From Fibrobacterota bacterium (GTDB taxonomy: Bacteria > Fibrobacterota > Fibrobacteria > UBA5070), in assembly GCA_029557215.1 (NCBI GenBank), contig JAKPQQ010000212.1:1-38803 (forward strand): 38,803 nucleotides of DNA, written 5' to 3'. Positions within the stretch are counted from its first letter, which is position 1. The number at the start of each line of letters is the position of its first letter. The notes under the pieces were generated by a model, which saw only the letters and a list, made by a program, of their open reading frames with translations, searched no databases and was not told where the DNA came from. Shown piece after piece: positions 25,226-33,164 of this stretch. The position numbers and the translations under genes are program-made.

Positions 25226-26368
25226 TCAGTCGCAGCAACAGCCTCGACGTCGCGCATGTTCGCGGTAGAGTGCCTCGTACTGGTCCACGATCGAATCGAT
25301 CGAGAACAACCGGATCGAGCGCTCGCGCCCGGCTTGTCCGAACGCCTTGGCCATGTCGGGATCGTTGGACAATCTCACGCACGAGGCGGCCATGCCCTCC
25401 ACGTCCCCCACATGATGCAGGAAACCCGTCGCACCATGTTCGACGACCTCGGGAAGCCCGCCGGCCAGGGCCCCGACCACCGGCACTTCGCAGAGCATGG
25501 CCTCGAGCGGAGCCAGACCGAAGCTTTCGCCGTCGGACGGAAACAGGAACACGTCGGCGTTGGGAATGATCCTCGATACGTCGTCGGTGACCCCCAGAAG
25601 CCGCACGCGGTCGCGCACCCCTTCCCGTTCGGCCACCTCCAGGGCGAGCCCGAGATCGGGACCTTCGCCCGCCAGGGCCAGTACGCCGTCGACGCCCTGA
25701 CCGACGGCCCGGGCGAACGTGCGCACCACGTCCTGGACCCGCTTGACCGGACGGAAATTGGATACGTGGAGGAACACCTTGCGCCCGGTGTCGCCGGGCA
25801 GGAACCTCGGATCGCGGGGTCGTGGTCGGAACAGTTCGTGGTCCGCGAAGTTGTGGATCCTCCGCACCTCCGTCTCCGGATGGAATTCCCTTTCCGTGAC
25901 ATCCTTGAGCCAGTCGGAAACGGCCGTCACGGCGTCCGAGCGGTTCAGGCAGAACCGGACCATGTCGCGATAGGACGAATCCTGTCCGACCAGGGTGACA
26001 TCGGTCCCGTGGAGCGTGGTGATGATCGGGGAATGGCACGGCGAAAGCATCTCGCGCGCCAGGAATGCCGCAGCCGCGTGGGGGATCGCGTAGTGGACGT
26101 GGAACAGGTCGAGCTTGTGGTGGCGCCAGACCTCGGCGAGCTTTGCCGCCAGCGCCAAGGTGAACGGGGTGTGCTCGAACACCGGGTAGTGGAGGGCCCT
26201 GACTTCGTGGAAGATGATTCCGGGCTCGGGTTCGGAACGCAACCGGTGGGGAATGCTGGAGGTCACGAAGTGGATCTCGTGGCCCCTCCTTGCCAACGCC
26301 CTGCCGAGCTCGGATGCGAGAACCCCGGAACCGCCCGGGGAAGGCATGCAACTGATGGCGATCCTCAT
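25226..26368 (-). CDS. bshA: N-acetyl-alpha-D-glucosaminyl L-malate synthase BshA
   Basis: A 380-residue GT4 glycosyltransferase that makes GlcNAc-malate from UDP-GlcNAc and L-malate, the first step of bacillithiol synthesis. BshA-type features are [19 protein letters not shown] at the N-terminus, [53 protein letters not shown], and the donor-site pair Glu281/Glu289 in [13 protein letters not shown]. The full set, plus bshB and bshC just upstream, makes the assignment firm over other GT4 enzymes. It is the last gene of the operon; its ATG lies one base after the bshB stop. The C-terminus ends in three consecutive cysteines (RRGCCCD), which I do not recall as a family trait. Confidence 0.95.
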   Translation of the reverse strand: MRIAISCMPSPGGSGVLASELGRALARRGHEIHFVTSSIPHRLRSEPEPGIIFHEVRALHYPVFEHTPFTLALAAKLAEVWRHHKLDLFHVHYAIPHAAAAFLAREMLSPCHSPIITTLHGTDVTLVGQDSSYRDMVRFCLNRSDAVTAVSDWLKDVTEREFHPETEVRRIHNFADHELFRPRPRDPRFLPGDTGRKVFLHVSNFRPVKRVQDVVRTFARAVGQGVDGVLALAGEGPDLGLALEVAEREGVRDRVRLLGVTDDVSRIIPNADVFLFPSDGESFGLAPLEAMLCEVPVVGALAGGLPEVVEHGATGFLHHVGDVEGMAASCVRLSNDPDMAKAFGQAGRERSIRLFSIDSIVDQYEALYREHARRRGCCCD

Positions 26369-26369
26369 G

Positions 26370-27080
26370 TCAGAACTCCGCGCTCGCGAGGGCGCACGGA
26401 TCGGCGACCTCGGGAAGTTCGTCGCAGACGAAGCCTTCCGCGTGGCGGACGCGGATGCGGCTTCCCAGGAACCGTCCGCGCGATTCCAGCAGCTCGCGGA
26501 ACGACGCGCCGGAAATCGGCGTGGCCGGACCTTCCTGGCCGAACTGCGAGACGTAGGCCTCGATGGCCTTCCTGCGGACCTCCCAGTCCTGCGAGACGTC
26601 GACGCAGAAATCGGGATCGGCGTCGCGCGCGCCCATCCAGTGGAAGATCCTGGAGGGACGGAAAGGGCGCCCTTCCAGCGGGTACTTCGCCAATCCCGCC
26701 AGGAACCCCGCCGAGCGGACCAGCTGGCAGACCTGCTCGTGGTCGGGATGCCGGTCGTGCCCAGGATGCGTGAAGACCACGCGCGGGCGGTGCTCCCTCA
26801 TGAATTCCGCGAAGCGGTCGCGCAACCCCGTGTCGCGGGAATCGAGGAATCCGTCGCGGAACCCGAGGTTGTGGCGTTCCACCCCCAGGATCCTCGCCGC
26901 TTCGCGGGCTTCGGAAAGGCGTTCCGCGGGAGTGCCGCGGGTTCCCATTGACGCGTCGGACACGTCGAGGATCGCGCCGCGACGCCCCAACCGAGAAAGC
27001 TTCGCGACGGTGCCACCCATGCCCAGCTCCACGTCGTCGGCGTGCGCTCCCACGCAAAGGAAATCCAATCCGTCGTTCAT
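26370..27080 (-). CDS. bshB1: Bacillithiol biosynthesis deacetylase BshB
   Basis: A 236-residue LmbE-like (PIG-L) zinc hydrolase that removes the acetyl group of GlcNAc-malate to give GlcN-malate. The zinc motif is AHADDVELGMGG (His13, Asp16), with the second part in HPGHDRHPDHEQV. DASMGTRGTPAERLSEA and the C-terminal MGARDADPDFCVDVS segment are typical of the BshB1 group. The start at 27080 is chosen because GGGAGG lies 5-6 bases before it; a GTG 12 bases earlier would include that site. It overlaps the bshC stop by ATGA and lies one base before bshA. Confidence 0.94.
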   Translation of the reverse strand: MNDGLDFLCVGAHADDVELGMGGTVAKLSRLGRRGAILDVSDASMGTRGTPAERLSEAREAARILGVERHNLGFRDGFLDSRDTGLRDRFAEFMREHRPRVVFTHPGHDRHPDHEQVCQLVRSAGFLAGLAKYPLEGRPFRPSRIFHWMGARDADPDFCVDVSQDWEVRRKAIEAYVSQFGQEGPATPISGASFRELLESRGRFLGSRIRVRHAEGFVCDELPEVADPCALASAEF

Positions 27081-28645
27081 CTGGCCTCCCACACGGTGTG
27101 GACCGGCTCGTCGGGATCAACATGTTCGGCGAGCCTGCGCAAAAGCCCCGGCTGCCCCAGGTGCTGCTCCAGGGACCAGGGCGACACGACCCGTTCCTGC
27201 ACCCCTCCGGCCCCCATGATCGCCCACAGCCGCCCCAGGACGGACAATTCCTGTTCATGCCGACCCGACAACGCCTTGAGCCTGGACAGGCGCAAGCGCG
27301 ATTCGAACGAGGCCATCTTCTTCCCGAACGCCTCCACCGAGGCGTCGGAGCCGATCTGCTCCAGGTAGTCGGCGCGGGCGTCGGCCCAGGTCCTGCTCCA
27401 TTGGACGGATTCCGGATGCATCGATTCCACGTAGGCGTTCTTGAGAGGATCCCACGGCCCCGAGGCGCGGGCGGGCGGGTTCCATCCGGCCCGGAGGGCT
27501 TCGGGCCAAGGGCCGGCGGGAAGGATGGTGCAGGAGGCGCGCGGAAGCGCCGGAGCCAGGGACGCTCCGATCGAGCGGGAAACCTCGCCCAGGCAGGCGA
27601 AATACGCGAACTCGCCAGGTCCCAGGACATGCGCGAGCACCGGGAAGATCTCCTCGGCGGCGAACGGCCGGCTGACGACGTCGTGCGAAAAGCGTTCGAT
27701 CTCGCGTTCCAGGATGGAAGGCACGGACTTGACGGGAACCGTCCAATCCGCCCCGTCGGTCAGCACGCCGCCCAGCGACACGACGCGGCGGCGCCCGCCG
27801 TCGTCTCCGATCCGGAACAGACGCAGCCGGTCGGGCCAGGAACGCACGGCGACCTTCAGACCCGCGGCGGAAGCGGCGGCCATTCCGGCCGACAACGCCC
27901 TGTGGACGCCTTCGGGCGAACGCGCGAAGGTCCTGTAGGTTCGCCTCGCCAGCGAACGCACCTCGCTCCAGCGGGCGTCGACCACCACCAGCCTGTCGCC
28001 GAACCAGTGGCGCAGGCACGCGACCATGAGCGAGGAGAGGTCGTTCGAACCGCCATCCAGCAACGGGAGGAACGCGGAATCGGGCCACACCGAAGCGGCC
28101 CAGGAGCGCATGCCTCGCGGGTCCGTGAACGGGATGTCGCCAACGGGACGAATTCCGTCGTCGATCCCCGGATGCGAATCCAGCACGCGACCTGTGACGG
28201 GATCCAGGAGGCGGCGCACTTCGGCCAGGTCGGAATCGTCGCCGGCCACCCAGAACAGGGCGCGCACGGGCAGGCCCAGGCGCACCGACATGCGCTCGGC
28301 GTGGGCCACGGCGGCGTGGGCCTTGAGCCACACGAACAGCGGGCCGCCGGCGACGCCCGGCTGCTGCCCGGTGAGCACCACCGGCGCGACACCCGACAAG
28401 ATCTGTCCCAAGGACTGGGCCACGGCCTTCCCCTGGCCGTCGGCGACGCGCCTCAGGAGCCCGACCTTCTCCGACGGCATCCATTCCCGCGCGGGCTTCC
28501 ACGATTCCAGGACGCCCAGCCGCCTGCGCAGGACCGGCAACGAGGCGTCGTTCCCGCCCGGGAGAAGCTGCGAGGCCACCGAAGGCACCAGGCTTGTCCA
28601 CGGTTCGCACGGGTGCGGACGGATGCCCGCTCGGCGCAGGGTCAT
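27077..28645 (-). CDS. bshC: Bacillithiol biosynthesis cysteine-adding enzyme BshC
   Basis: A 522-residue protein, normal length for BshC, which joins cysteine to GlcN-malate in the last step of bacillithiol synthesis. The family signature VLTGQQPGVAGGPLFVWLKA stands at residues 90-109, followed by LPVRALFWVAGDDSDLAEV. A C-terminal coiled-coil part (LRLSRLKALSGRHEQELSVL) is also typical. Its ATG overlaps the stop of the upstream methyltransferase, and its stop overlaps the bshB start, so the three are tightly coupled. Sequence is more divergent from Bacillus BshC than BshA/BshB look, as is usual for this protein. Confidence 0.93.
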   Translation of the reverse strand: MTLRRAGIRPHPCEPWTSLVPSVASQLLPGGNDASLPVLRRRLGVLESWKPAREWMPSEKVGLLRRVADGQGKAVAQSLGQILSGVAPVVLTGQQPGVAGGPLFVWLKAHAAVAHAERMSVRLGLPVRALFWVAGDDSDLAEVRRLLDPVTGRVLDSHPGIDDGIRPVGDIPFTDPRGMRSWAASVWPDSAFLPLLDGGSNDLSSLMVACLRHWFGDRLVVVDARWSEVRSLARRTYRTFARSPEGVHRALSAGMAAASAAGLKVAVRSWPDRLRLFRIGDDGGRRRVVSLGGVLTDGADWTVPVKSVPSILEREIERFSHDVVSRPFAAEEIFPVLAHVLGPGEFAYFACLGEVSRSIGASLAPALPRASCTILPAGPWPEALRAGWNPPARASGPWDPLKNAYVESMHPESVQWSRTWADARADYLEQIGSDASVEAFGKKMASFESRLRLSRLKALSGRHEQELSVLGRLWAIMGAGGVQERVVSPWSLEQHLGQPGLLRRLAEHVDPDEPVHTVWEAR

Positions 28646-29361
28646 GGTTTCCTCCAGAGCACGGCCTGGCGCGGACTGTCCGGCGCGGCCGGGGAACCGT
28701 CGGAGGTCCCCATCACGGCCACCTTCCGCAGACCCGCCGCCCGTGCCAGCCGGTCGATGTCGTCCATTTCCCAGAGTCTCACCTTTTCAAGGTACTGTTC
28801 CGGCGGCCGATCGCCCCTCTCGACGGAAATCGTCTTCACCACCCTGTCGCCGACCAGGGCGCGCTCCTGCACCACGCGTCCGTCCCCGAACGGGCGCTCG
28901 TCGCGCTCCACCAGGTTGGAGCGCACGTGCGAAGGGTTCGGCAGATCCTGGAAGAACCATCCGCCCGGAGCCACCATCGAAGCGAGGGTCGCGAACAGGT
29001 CGGCATCGGCGGCGGCGGTGTCCAGGTACCCGAACACGGTGAAGAAGCTCGCCACCAGCCCGAAACTCTCCTCCCGGAACGGAGGATGGCGCAGATCGCA
29101 GCGGACCACCGGTCCGGCACCGGTCGATCGCGCCCTGGCCAGAAGATGGCCGGACAGGTCGACGCCCACGGCATCGCATCCGCGATCGCGCAGGCAGCGC
29201 AGATGCCGCCCGGATCCGCATCCGGCGTCCAGCACCTTGCCCCGGATGTCGCCGGTCCAAGAAAGAAGAGAGGCCACCTGGCGGGCGGCCTCGTCGGGAT
29301 CGCGATGGCTGTAGAGTTCCTCGTAGAGGGGCCCGAACCATTCCCGGAACCACTCATCCAC
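28642..29361 (-). CDS. SAM-dependent methyltransferase in the bsh operon, candidate N-methyl-bacillithiol synthase
   Basis: A 239-residue class I methyltransferase. Motif I is VLDAGCGSGRHL (residues 43-54), motif II VGVDLS, then LRHPPFREESFGLVASFFTVFGY and MVAPGGWFFQDLPNP. The layout (N-terminal FREWFGPLYEELYSHRD, SAM fold, a beta-rich insert) matches small-molecule methyltransferases. The start is GTG at 29361, with GGGAG 7 bases upstream; the frame is open further but without similarity. Its stop overlaps the bshC ATG (ATGA). Established knowledge: in Chlorobiaceae, bacillithiol is N-methylated by a SAM methyltransferase (NmbA). I infer the same kind of step here from the position and fold; orthology is not tested, and another substrate remains possible. 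Confidence 0.8.
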   Translation of the reverse strand: MDEWFREWFGPLYEELYSHRDPDEAARQVASLLSWTGDIRGKVLDAGCGSGRHLRCLRDRGCDAVGVDLSGHLLARARSTGAGPVVRCDLRHPPFREESFGLVASFFTVFGYLDTAAADADLFATLASMVAPGGWFFQDLPNPSHVRSNLVERDERPFGDGRVVQERALVGDRVVKTISVERGDRPPEQYLEKVRLWEMDDIDRLARAAGLRKVAVMGTSDGSPAAPDSPRQAVLWRKP

Positions 29362-29375
29362 CCTATGGCTCCCGC

Positions 29376-29738
29376 TCAGGACAACGCGGCGGCGCGTCCC
29401 AGGACGGCGACGGCTTCCAGCGCTTCGGCGGGCGAGAATCCGGCCGAGATCCAGGTGTCGGCGTTGCGGCGACGGGCCTTGATGCGGGTGGGCTTGCGCT
29501 TGCCGATCACGCCGAAGGGGCAGCCCATGAACTCGGGCAGCACGTCGAAGTAGCGGTAGAGGCTGGCGTGGCGGATCCAGGTCTTTTCCTCCACGAGGAC
29601 GGCGTCGCATTCGGGAAGCCCGCCGTTCTCCAGCGGGTATTCGCCGCGCACGGCGTTCACCTGGTGGCCCTGTCCCCCGACGGCCTGACGGAAATTGTCT
29701 GAGATGGATGCGTCGTCGCTGACGAGAACGAGCTTCAT
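29376..29738 (-). CDS. 120-residue protein of unknown function, first gene of the bsh operon
   Basis: I do not recognise this protein. The N-terminus (MKLVLVSDDASISDNFRQAV) looks like the first strand and helix of a receiver-like or similar alpha/beta fold, followed by AVRGEYPLEN and CDAVLVEEKTWI, which resembles strand 3; a phosphorylatable aspartate is not in the usual place. The middle is basic (GKRKPTRIKARRR) and the end is a helix (PAEALEAVAVLG). GAGGT lies 7 bases before the ATG. The stop is 14 bases from the methyltransferase start, so it should be co-transcribed with the bacillithiol genes. A regulatory or pseudo-receiver role is only a guess. Confidence 0.72.
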   Translation of the reverse strand: MKLVLVSDDASISDNFRQAVGGQGHQVNAVRGEYPLENGGLPECDAVLVEEKTWIRHASLYRYFDVLPEFMGCPFGVIGKRKPTRIKARRRNADTWISAGFSPAEALEAVAVLGRAAALS

Positions 29739-29805
29739 GTTGATTACCTCATGGCTGTCGGTTTGCCTGATGCGGATCGCGAGGCGTTCCTCGTCGATCC
29801 GTGCA

Positions 29806-29879
29806 CACGCCCGGCGGGGCTCGAACCCACGACCGACGGATTAGAAATCCGTTGCTCTATCCAACTGAGCTACGGGCGC
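29806..29879 (-). tRNA. tRNA-Arg (TCT)
   Basis: The acceptor GCGCCCG pairs with CGGGCGT (first pair G-T), the anticodon stem is ACGGA/TCCGT with loop TTTCTAA (anticodon TCT), and the T arm contains GGTTCGAGCCC. CCA is not encoded. It lies 67 bases before the bsh operon on the same strand and could share its transcript. Confidence 0.93.
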
Positions 29880-29971
29880 CGGAATCGGATTTGCCCCGAT
29901 AAGAGCCTACAACGTAGGCAGTCGCGGCCCGGGTGTCTACCCCGACGTGCCGCCGGGCACCCTCCGAAGGC

Positions 29972-31246
29972 TCACGGCGGAACATTCGCGCGAAGCTCCC
30001 TGGCGATCTTGGCGGCCACGCGCACCGATTCGTCGGGATCGCGTTCCAGCACGATCAGGACGGGTTCGGCTCCCGGCGCGGCCAGCCGCCCGAGCACCAT
30101 CGCAGTCTCCAGCCGCAGCGGGGCCCATGGATCTTCCGACAACGCCTGCAGACCCGACAGATCGGAATCCACGGGCGTCTCGCCCAACGTGACCAGGGAT
30201 TGCCTGCGCTCCTCGGGAGGCACCTCGGGATCGAGCGCGATCCGCCACAGCGCCTGGCGGGCGGAAGCCCCTCCGGCGAGGATCCGCCGACGCAGCACCG
30301 ACATCGCGACGGGATCCGTCTCGATCTGGGAAGCGGCCCGGACCGCGAGCTCCGACACGTCGGAGCGCAGAAGCCTCTGCTGGAGCAGATCCACGACCGG
30401 CTGCAGGGTGGCGGCGTCCAGCACCGGAGTCGGGCACTTCACGACGGGAACCACGACCGGCGCGGGATCCCGCAACGGGGGCAGATCCCACTTGACCGAC
30501 ACCCACCAGCCTGGATTGTCGAATCCGTCGAGCTTGCCGGGCGGAGGGGTGTCGTACCAGCCGAACGAGGTTCCACGCAGGATCCAGGCCTGGAATTCGG
30601 ACAGACCGAACGAGACCACGATGGGCTTGAGCGTCGCCGAAATCCCGATGCTCTGCCGCCAGGTTTCGTCTTCCCACGAAGACTCCCACCCGACGGAAAA
30701 CGGCAACTTGAACGCGGTCTCCAGCGCGAAATGCGGCACGAAATCCAGGCCGTCGTCGCCGGGCCTCATGGAAAGCGCGCCCCGGGCCCGCAGGAATTCC
30801 CAGGTCTGGGCCGCACCCACCCATGCCCGCCCCGGCACCCAGGCCATGTCCTGGCTGTCGCGGCCGAACAGATGGCTTTCCACCGGGAACAGGAGTTCGT
30901 CGAACCCGATTCCCAGATCGAACGGGGACGGCCCTTCCGACAGCAGCCCCACCTTCAGGCCAAGGCCGATCCCGTCGGAAAGCGACGCTTCCACCGCCAG
31001 CCTGTCGGTCACGGACGTCTCCAATCCCAGCGCGAAAGGATGGCGCACGACAGGATCCGACTGGAGCGGATCGGTCTGGAACTGGTTGTTGATGAACCCT
31101 GCCCGGAGCCTGCCGGGTTCGTCTAGCCCGGGGTCCGGGGTGAACGGTGTCGCGGTCCCGAATGCTTGCCCGGCGAGGACGCACGCGGCGGCAAATCCAG
31201 CGAGATGCGCATGGGGTCGATTTCCGCGGTGTCCAGTTCTCTCCAC
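29972..31246 (-). CDS. Predicted outer-membrane barrel fused to HEAT-like repeats
   Basis: A 424-residue protein. Residues 1-30 resemble a signal peptide (basic start, then AHLAGFAAACVLAGQAFG). Residues about 35-270 have the alternating, aromatic and glycine-rich pattern of a beta-barrel or porin-like domain (LEASLSDGIGLGLKVGLL, FKLPFSVGWESS). Residues about 285-424 are alpha-helical HEAT-type repeats (LAVRAASQIETDP, RLETAMVLGRLA, SVRVAAKIARELR). I do not know a named family with this order. The start is GTG at 31246 with GGAGG 7 bases upstream; this lies inside the end of the pseudouridine synthase gene, a 124-base overlap in another frame. Later starts would remove the signal peptide. It is the last gene of its operon. 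Confidence 0.68.
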   Translation of the reverse strand: MERTGHRGNRPHAHLAGFAAACVLAGQAFGTATPFTPDPGLDEPGRLRAGFINNQFQTDPLQSDPVVRHPFALGLETSVTDRLAVEASLSDGIGLGLKVGLLSEGPSPFDLGIGFDELLFPVESHLFGRDSQDMAWVPGRAWVGAAQTWEFLRARGALSMRPGDDGLDFVPHFALETAFKLPFSVGWESSWEDETWRQSIGISATLKPIVVSFGLSEFQAWILRGTSFGWYDTPPPGKLDGFDNPGWWVSVKWDLPPLRDPAPVVVPVVKCPTPVLDAATLQPVVDLLQQRLLRSDVSELAVRAASQIETDPVAMSVLRRRILAGGASARQALWRIALDPEVPPEERRQSLVTLGETPVDSDLSGLQALSEDPWAPLRLETAMVLGRLAAPGAEPVLIVLERDPDESVRVAAKIARELRANVPP

Positions 31247-31893
31247 TGACCTGCCTCCAGTCCGTCGAGAGTCCATTGTCCCACGCCCACGCGGCACAAG
31301 TCCAGCACATCGCGATCCAGGACCTCCATCATCCGGCGGATCTGGCGGTAGCGCCCCTCGCGAAGCTCGAGCGTCACGATCCGTCCTTTTTCCCAGATGC
31401 CGCAAGGTTTGAGCGGAAGCTCGCCCGGGAACACGATGCCGCCGTCGCGGATCCGCGCCACGTCCTGGGGCGAAAGCGGCGCGTCCAGTTCCACCACGTA
31501 GCGCTTGGGGTGGTCCCAGCGCGGGTGCGTGAGCCGGTGCAGGAGCTCGCCGTCGTCGGTGAGCACCACCAGCCCGCGCGAGGGGTAGTCCAGGCGGCCC
31601 GCGTAGACCAGGCGCTGGAAGGATTCCGGCAGCAGGTGGTAGATGGTCTTGCGCCCCTGCGGATCGTCGCGGGTGGTCATGACGTTGATCGGCTTGTGGA
31701 ACAGGACCACGCGTCCGCCCAGCGGGGGCAGCACCCGTTTTCCGTCCACTTCCACGACGGAATGCTCGGTCACCTGCACCGACAATCCCCGCACCCGCTC
31801 GCCGTCCACGGTCACGCGGGCGTCGCGGACCAGTTCTTCCACAGACCGCCGCGATCCCAGGCCGCAGGAGGCCAGATACCGGTTGATCCTCAC
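31123..31893 (-). CDS. RsuA/RluB-family 23S/16S rRNA pseudouridine synthase
   Basis: A 256-residue enzyme that turns a uridine of rRNA into pseudouridine. An S4 domain comes first (residues 1-60, RINRYLASCGLGSRRSVEEL), then the catalytic domain with the aspartate in AGRLDYPSRGLVVLTDDGEL and the motif LREGRYRQIRRMMEVL. The set fits RluB/RsuA; which rRNA site is modified cannot be told. Start GTG at 31893 overlaps the stop of ppx (GTGA) and has GGGAG 6 bases before it. The last 35 residues (PPRASSPGKHSGPRHRS) are basic and low in complexity and coincide with the start region of the next gene; they look like a late extension. Confidence 0.92.
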   Translation of the reverse strand: MRINRYLASCGLGSRRSVEELVRDARVTVDGERVRGLSVQVTEHSVVEVDGKRVLPPLGGRVVLFHKPINVMTTRDDPQGRKTIYHLLPESFQRLVYAGRLDYPSRGLVVLTDDGELLHRLTHPRWDHPKRYVVELDAPLSPQDVARIRDGGIVFPGELPLKPCGIWEKGRIVTLELREGRYRQIRRMMEVLDRDVLDLCRVGVGQWTLDGLEAGQWRELDTAEIDPMRISLDLPPRASSPGKHSGPRHRSPRTPG

Positions 31894-32777
31894 TTGAGCT
31901 CCCCCACCGCGTCCAGCAGAAGCCCCCAGCGCAGTCCCAGATCGGACACGCAGGCGGATTCCGGCTTGAGGTGTTCGACCGCGAACCCGAGCACAGCGAG
32001 GCCGGCGGTGATGATCTCGGAACGGGCGGCGGTCAGTCCCGGCACCTTGGCGCGCAGGTGGTGCGGAAGCTTGTCGAGCTTTTCCAGCCACTTGTCCACC
32101 AGCTCCACGGTCAATTCGCGTCCTTCCACCCGCAGTCCGTCGTAGTCGGACATGCCCAGTTCCATGGCCACCAGGGTGGTGGCGGTTCCGCCCACGGCCA
32201 CCAATGTGCAGCCCGCGTAGGTCGGTTTCTTCACCTCGGCTTCGCGGAAGCCGAGCTTCAGGTGCTTCAGGAGCGCCTCGCGCGTCTTTTCGCGGAACAT
32301 CTCGTGCATGCGCACGGCGCCCAGCGGCATGCTCGCCACGCGCTTGCCGTTGTCGATCTCCAGGCTGCCTCCGCCCAGGTCGATCACCACGAGCTTCTTG
32401 GCGTCGGGATACCTTGCCTGGACGGCCCGGCGCACCAGCCGGCCTTCGTCCTCGCCGGTCAGCACGCGCGGCTCCAGGCCCAGCACACGCTGGACAAGTT
32501 CCGTCGCGGCCTCGGGGTTGGCCGACTTGCGCACGGCCTCGGTCATGCCCACCACGCGAAGCCGGGCGCCCACCAGGGCGACGGACCTGCGGAATTCCAG
32601 CAGGCTGGCCTCCAGGCGCGAGAGCGCCGCCACCGACAGATGCTGACCGGGCTCCCAATCCTTGCCGATGCGCGGAACCGATTCCTTCTGCAGGCGCGCC
32701 TTCCAGCCCTCGGACGTCTTTTCCGCCACCAGGAGCAGGGCCGAATTGGTCCCGACGTCGATCACCGCCTCAAGCAT
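31890..32777 (-). CDS. Ppx/GppA-family phosphatase
   Basis: A 295-residue ASKHA-fold phosphatase of the exopolyphosphatase/guanosine pentaphosphatase family. The phosphate motifs are AVIDVGTNSALLLVAE at the start and LVVIDLGGGSLEI (about residues 131-143), followed by VAVGGTATTLVAMELG. At this length it has only the two-lobed core; the C-terminal helical domain of E. coli Ppx and GppA is missing, as in many short homologues. It may degrade polyphosphate or pppGpp; the sequence does not decide. Start ATG at 32777 overlaps the end of the upstream small gene by 8 bases, and its stop overlaps the pseudouridine synthase start. Confidence 0.9.
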   Translation of the reverse strand: MLEAVIDVGTNSALLLVAEKTSEGWKARLQKESVPRIGKDWEPGQHLSVAALSRLEASLLEFRRSVALVGARLRVVGMTEAVRKSANPEAATELVQRVLGLEPRVLTGEDEGRLVRRAVQARYPDAKKLVVIDLGGGSLEIDNGKRVASMPLGAVRMHEMFREKTREALLKHLKLGFREAEVKKPTYAGCTLVAVGGTATTLVAMELGMSDYDGLRVEGRELTVELVDKWLEKLDKLPHHLRAKVPGLTAARSEIITAGLAVLGFAVEHLKPESACVSDLGLRWGLLLDAVGELK

Positions 32778-33108
32778 CGCCGGATTCGCCTTCCGGCACC
32801 GGGGCGGGAACCTGGGGCTCCATGCGCTTGCGGAATTCGTCGGCCATGCGGGCGGGGTCCATCAAAAGGACCCTCGCGTGCAGCACGGCCTCGTCGACGG
32901 CGTCGGCGCCGAATTTGTCCATCCAGCCGGTCACCAGGTCGCTGGTGGTGGATCCCGGAGCGAGTCCGTCGCGGATCTCCAGCGCGAGTCCCAGCGCCAG
33001 GCGCACGCCCAGCCCCCGGGTTCCGTCGTCCCTTTCGGCGATCAGCCGGTCCAAGCGTTCGATGCGGGATTTGAGTTCGTCTGTGTTGGTGGGTTCTTGG
33101 TTCTGCAT
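32770..33108 (-). CDS. 112-residue hypothetical protein upstream of ppx
   Basis: I do not recognise this protein. Residues 8-25 (ELKSRIERLDRLIAERD) could form a short coiled coil; the middle (GLGVRLALGLALEIRDGLA, then LVTGWMDKFGADAVDEAV) is helical and without membrane segments; the C-terminus is proline and acid rich (APVPEGESGDA). The start ATG at 33108 (MQNQEPTNTDEL) is preferred over an upstream in-frame start at 33156, which would run into the divergent ruvA promoter region. It overlaps ppx by 8 bases and is the first gene of this minus-strand operon. Confidence 0.6.
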   Translation of the reverse strand: MQNQEPTNTDELKSRIERLDRLIAERDDGTRGLGVRLALGLALEIRDGLAPGSTTSDLVTGWMDKFGADAVDEAVLHARVLLMDPARMADEFRKRMEPQVPAPVPEGESGDA

Positions 33109-33164
33109 ACGTGTGGTGGACGGGAAAAGTAGCCCCTTCGCCGGTATGCCTATCATTCCTGGGC

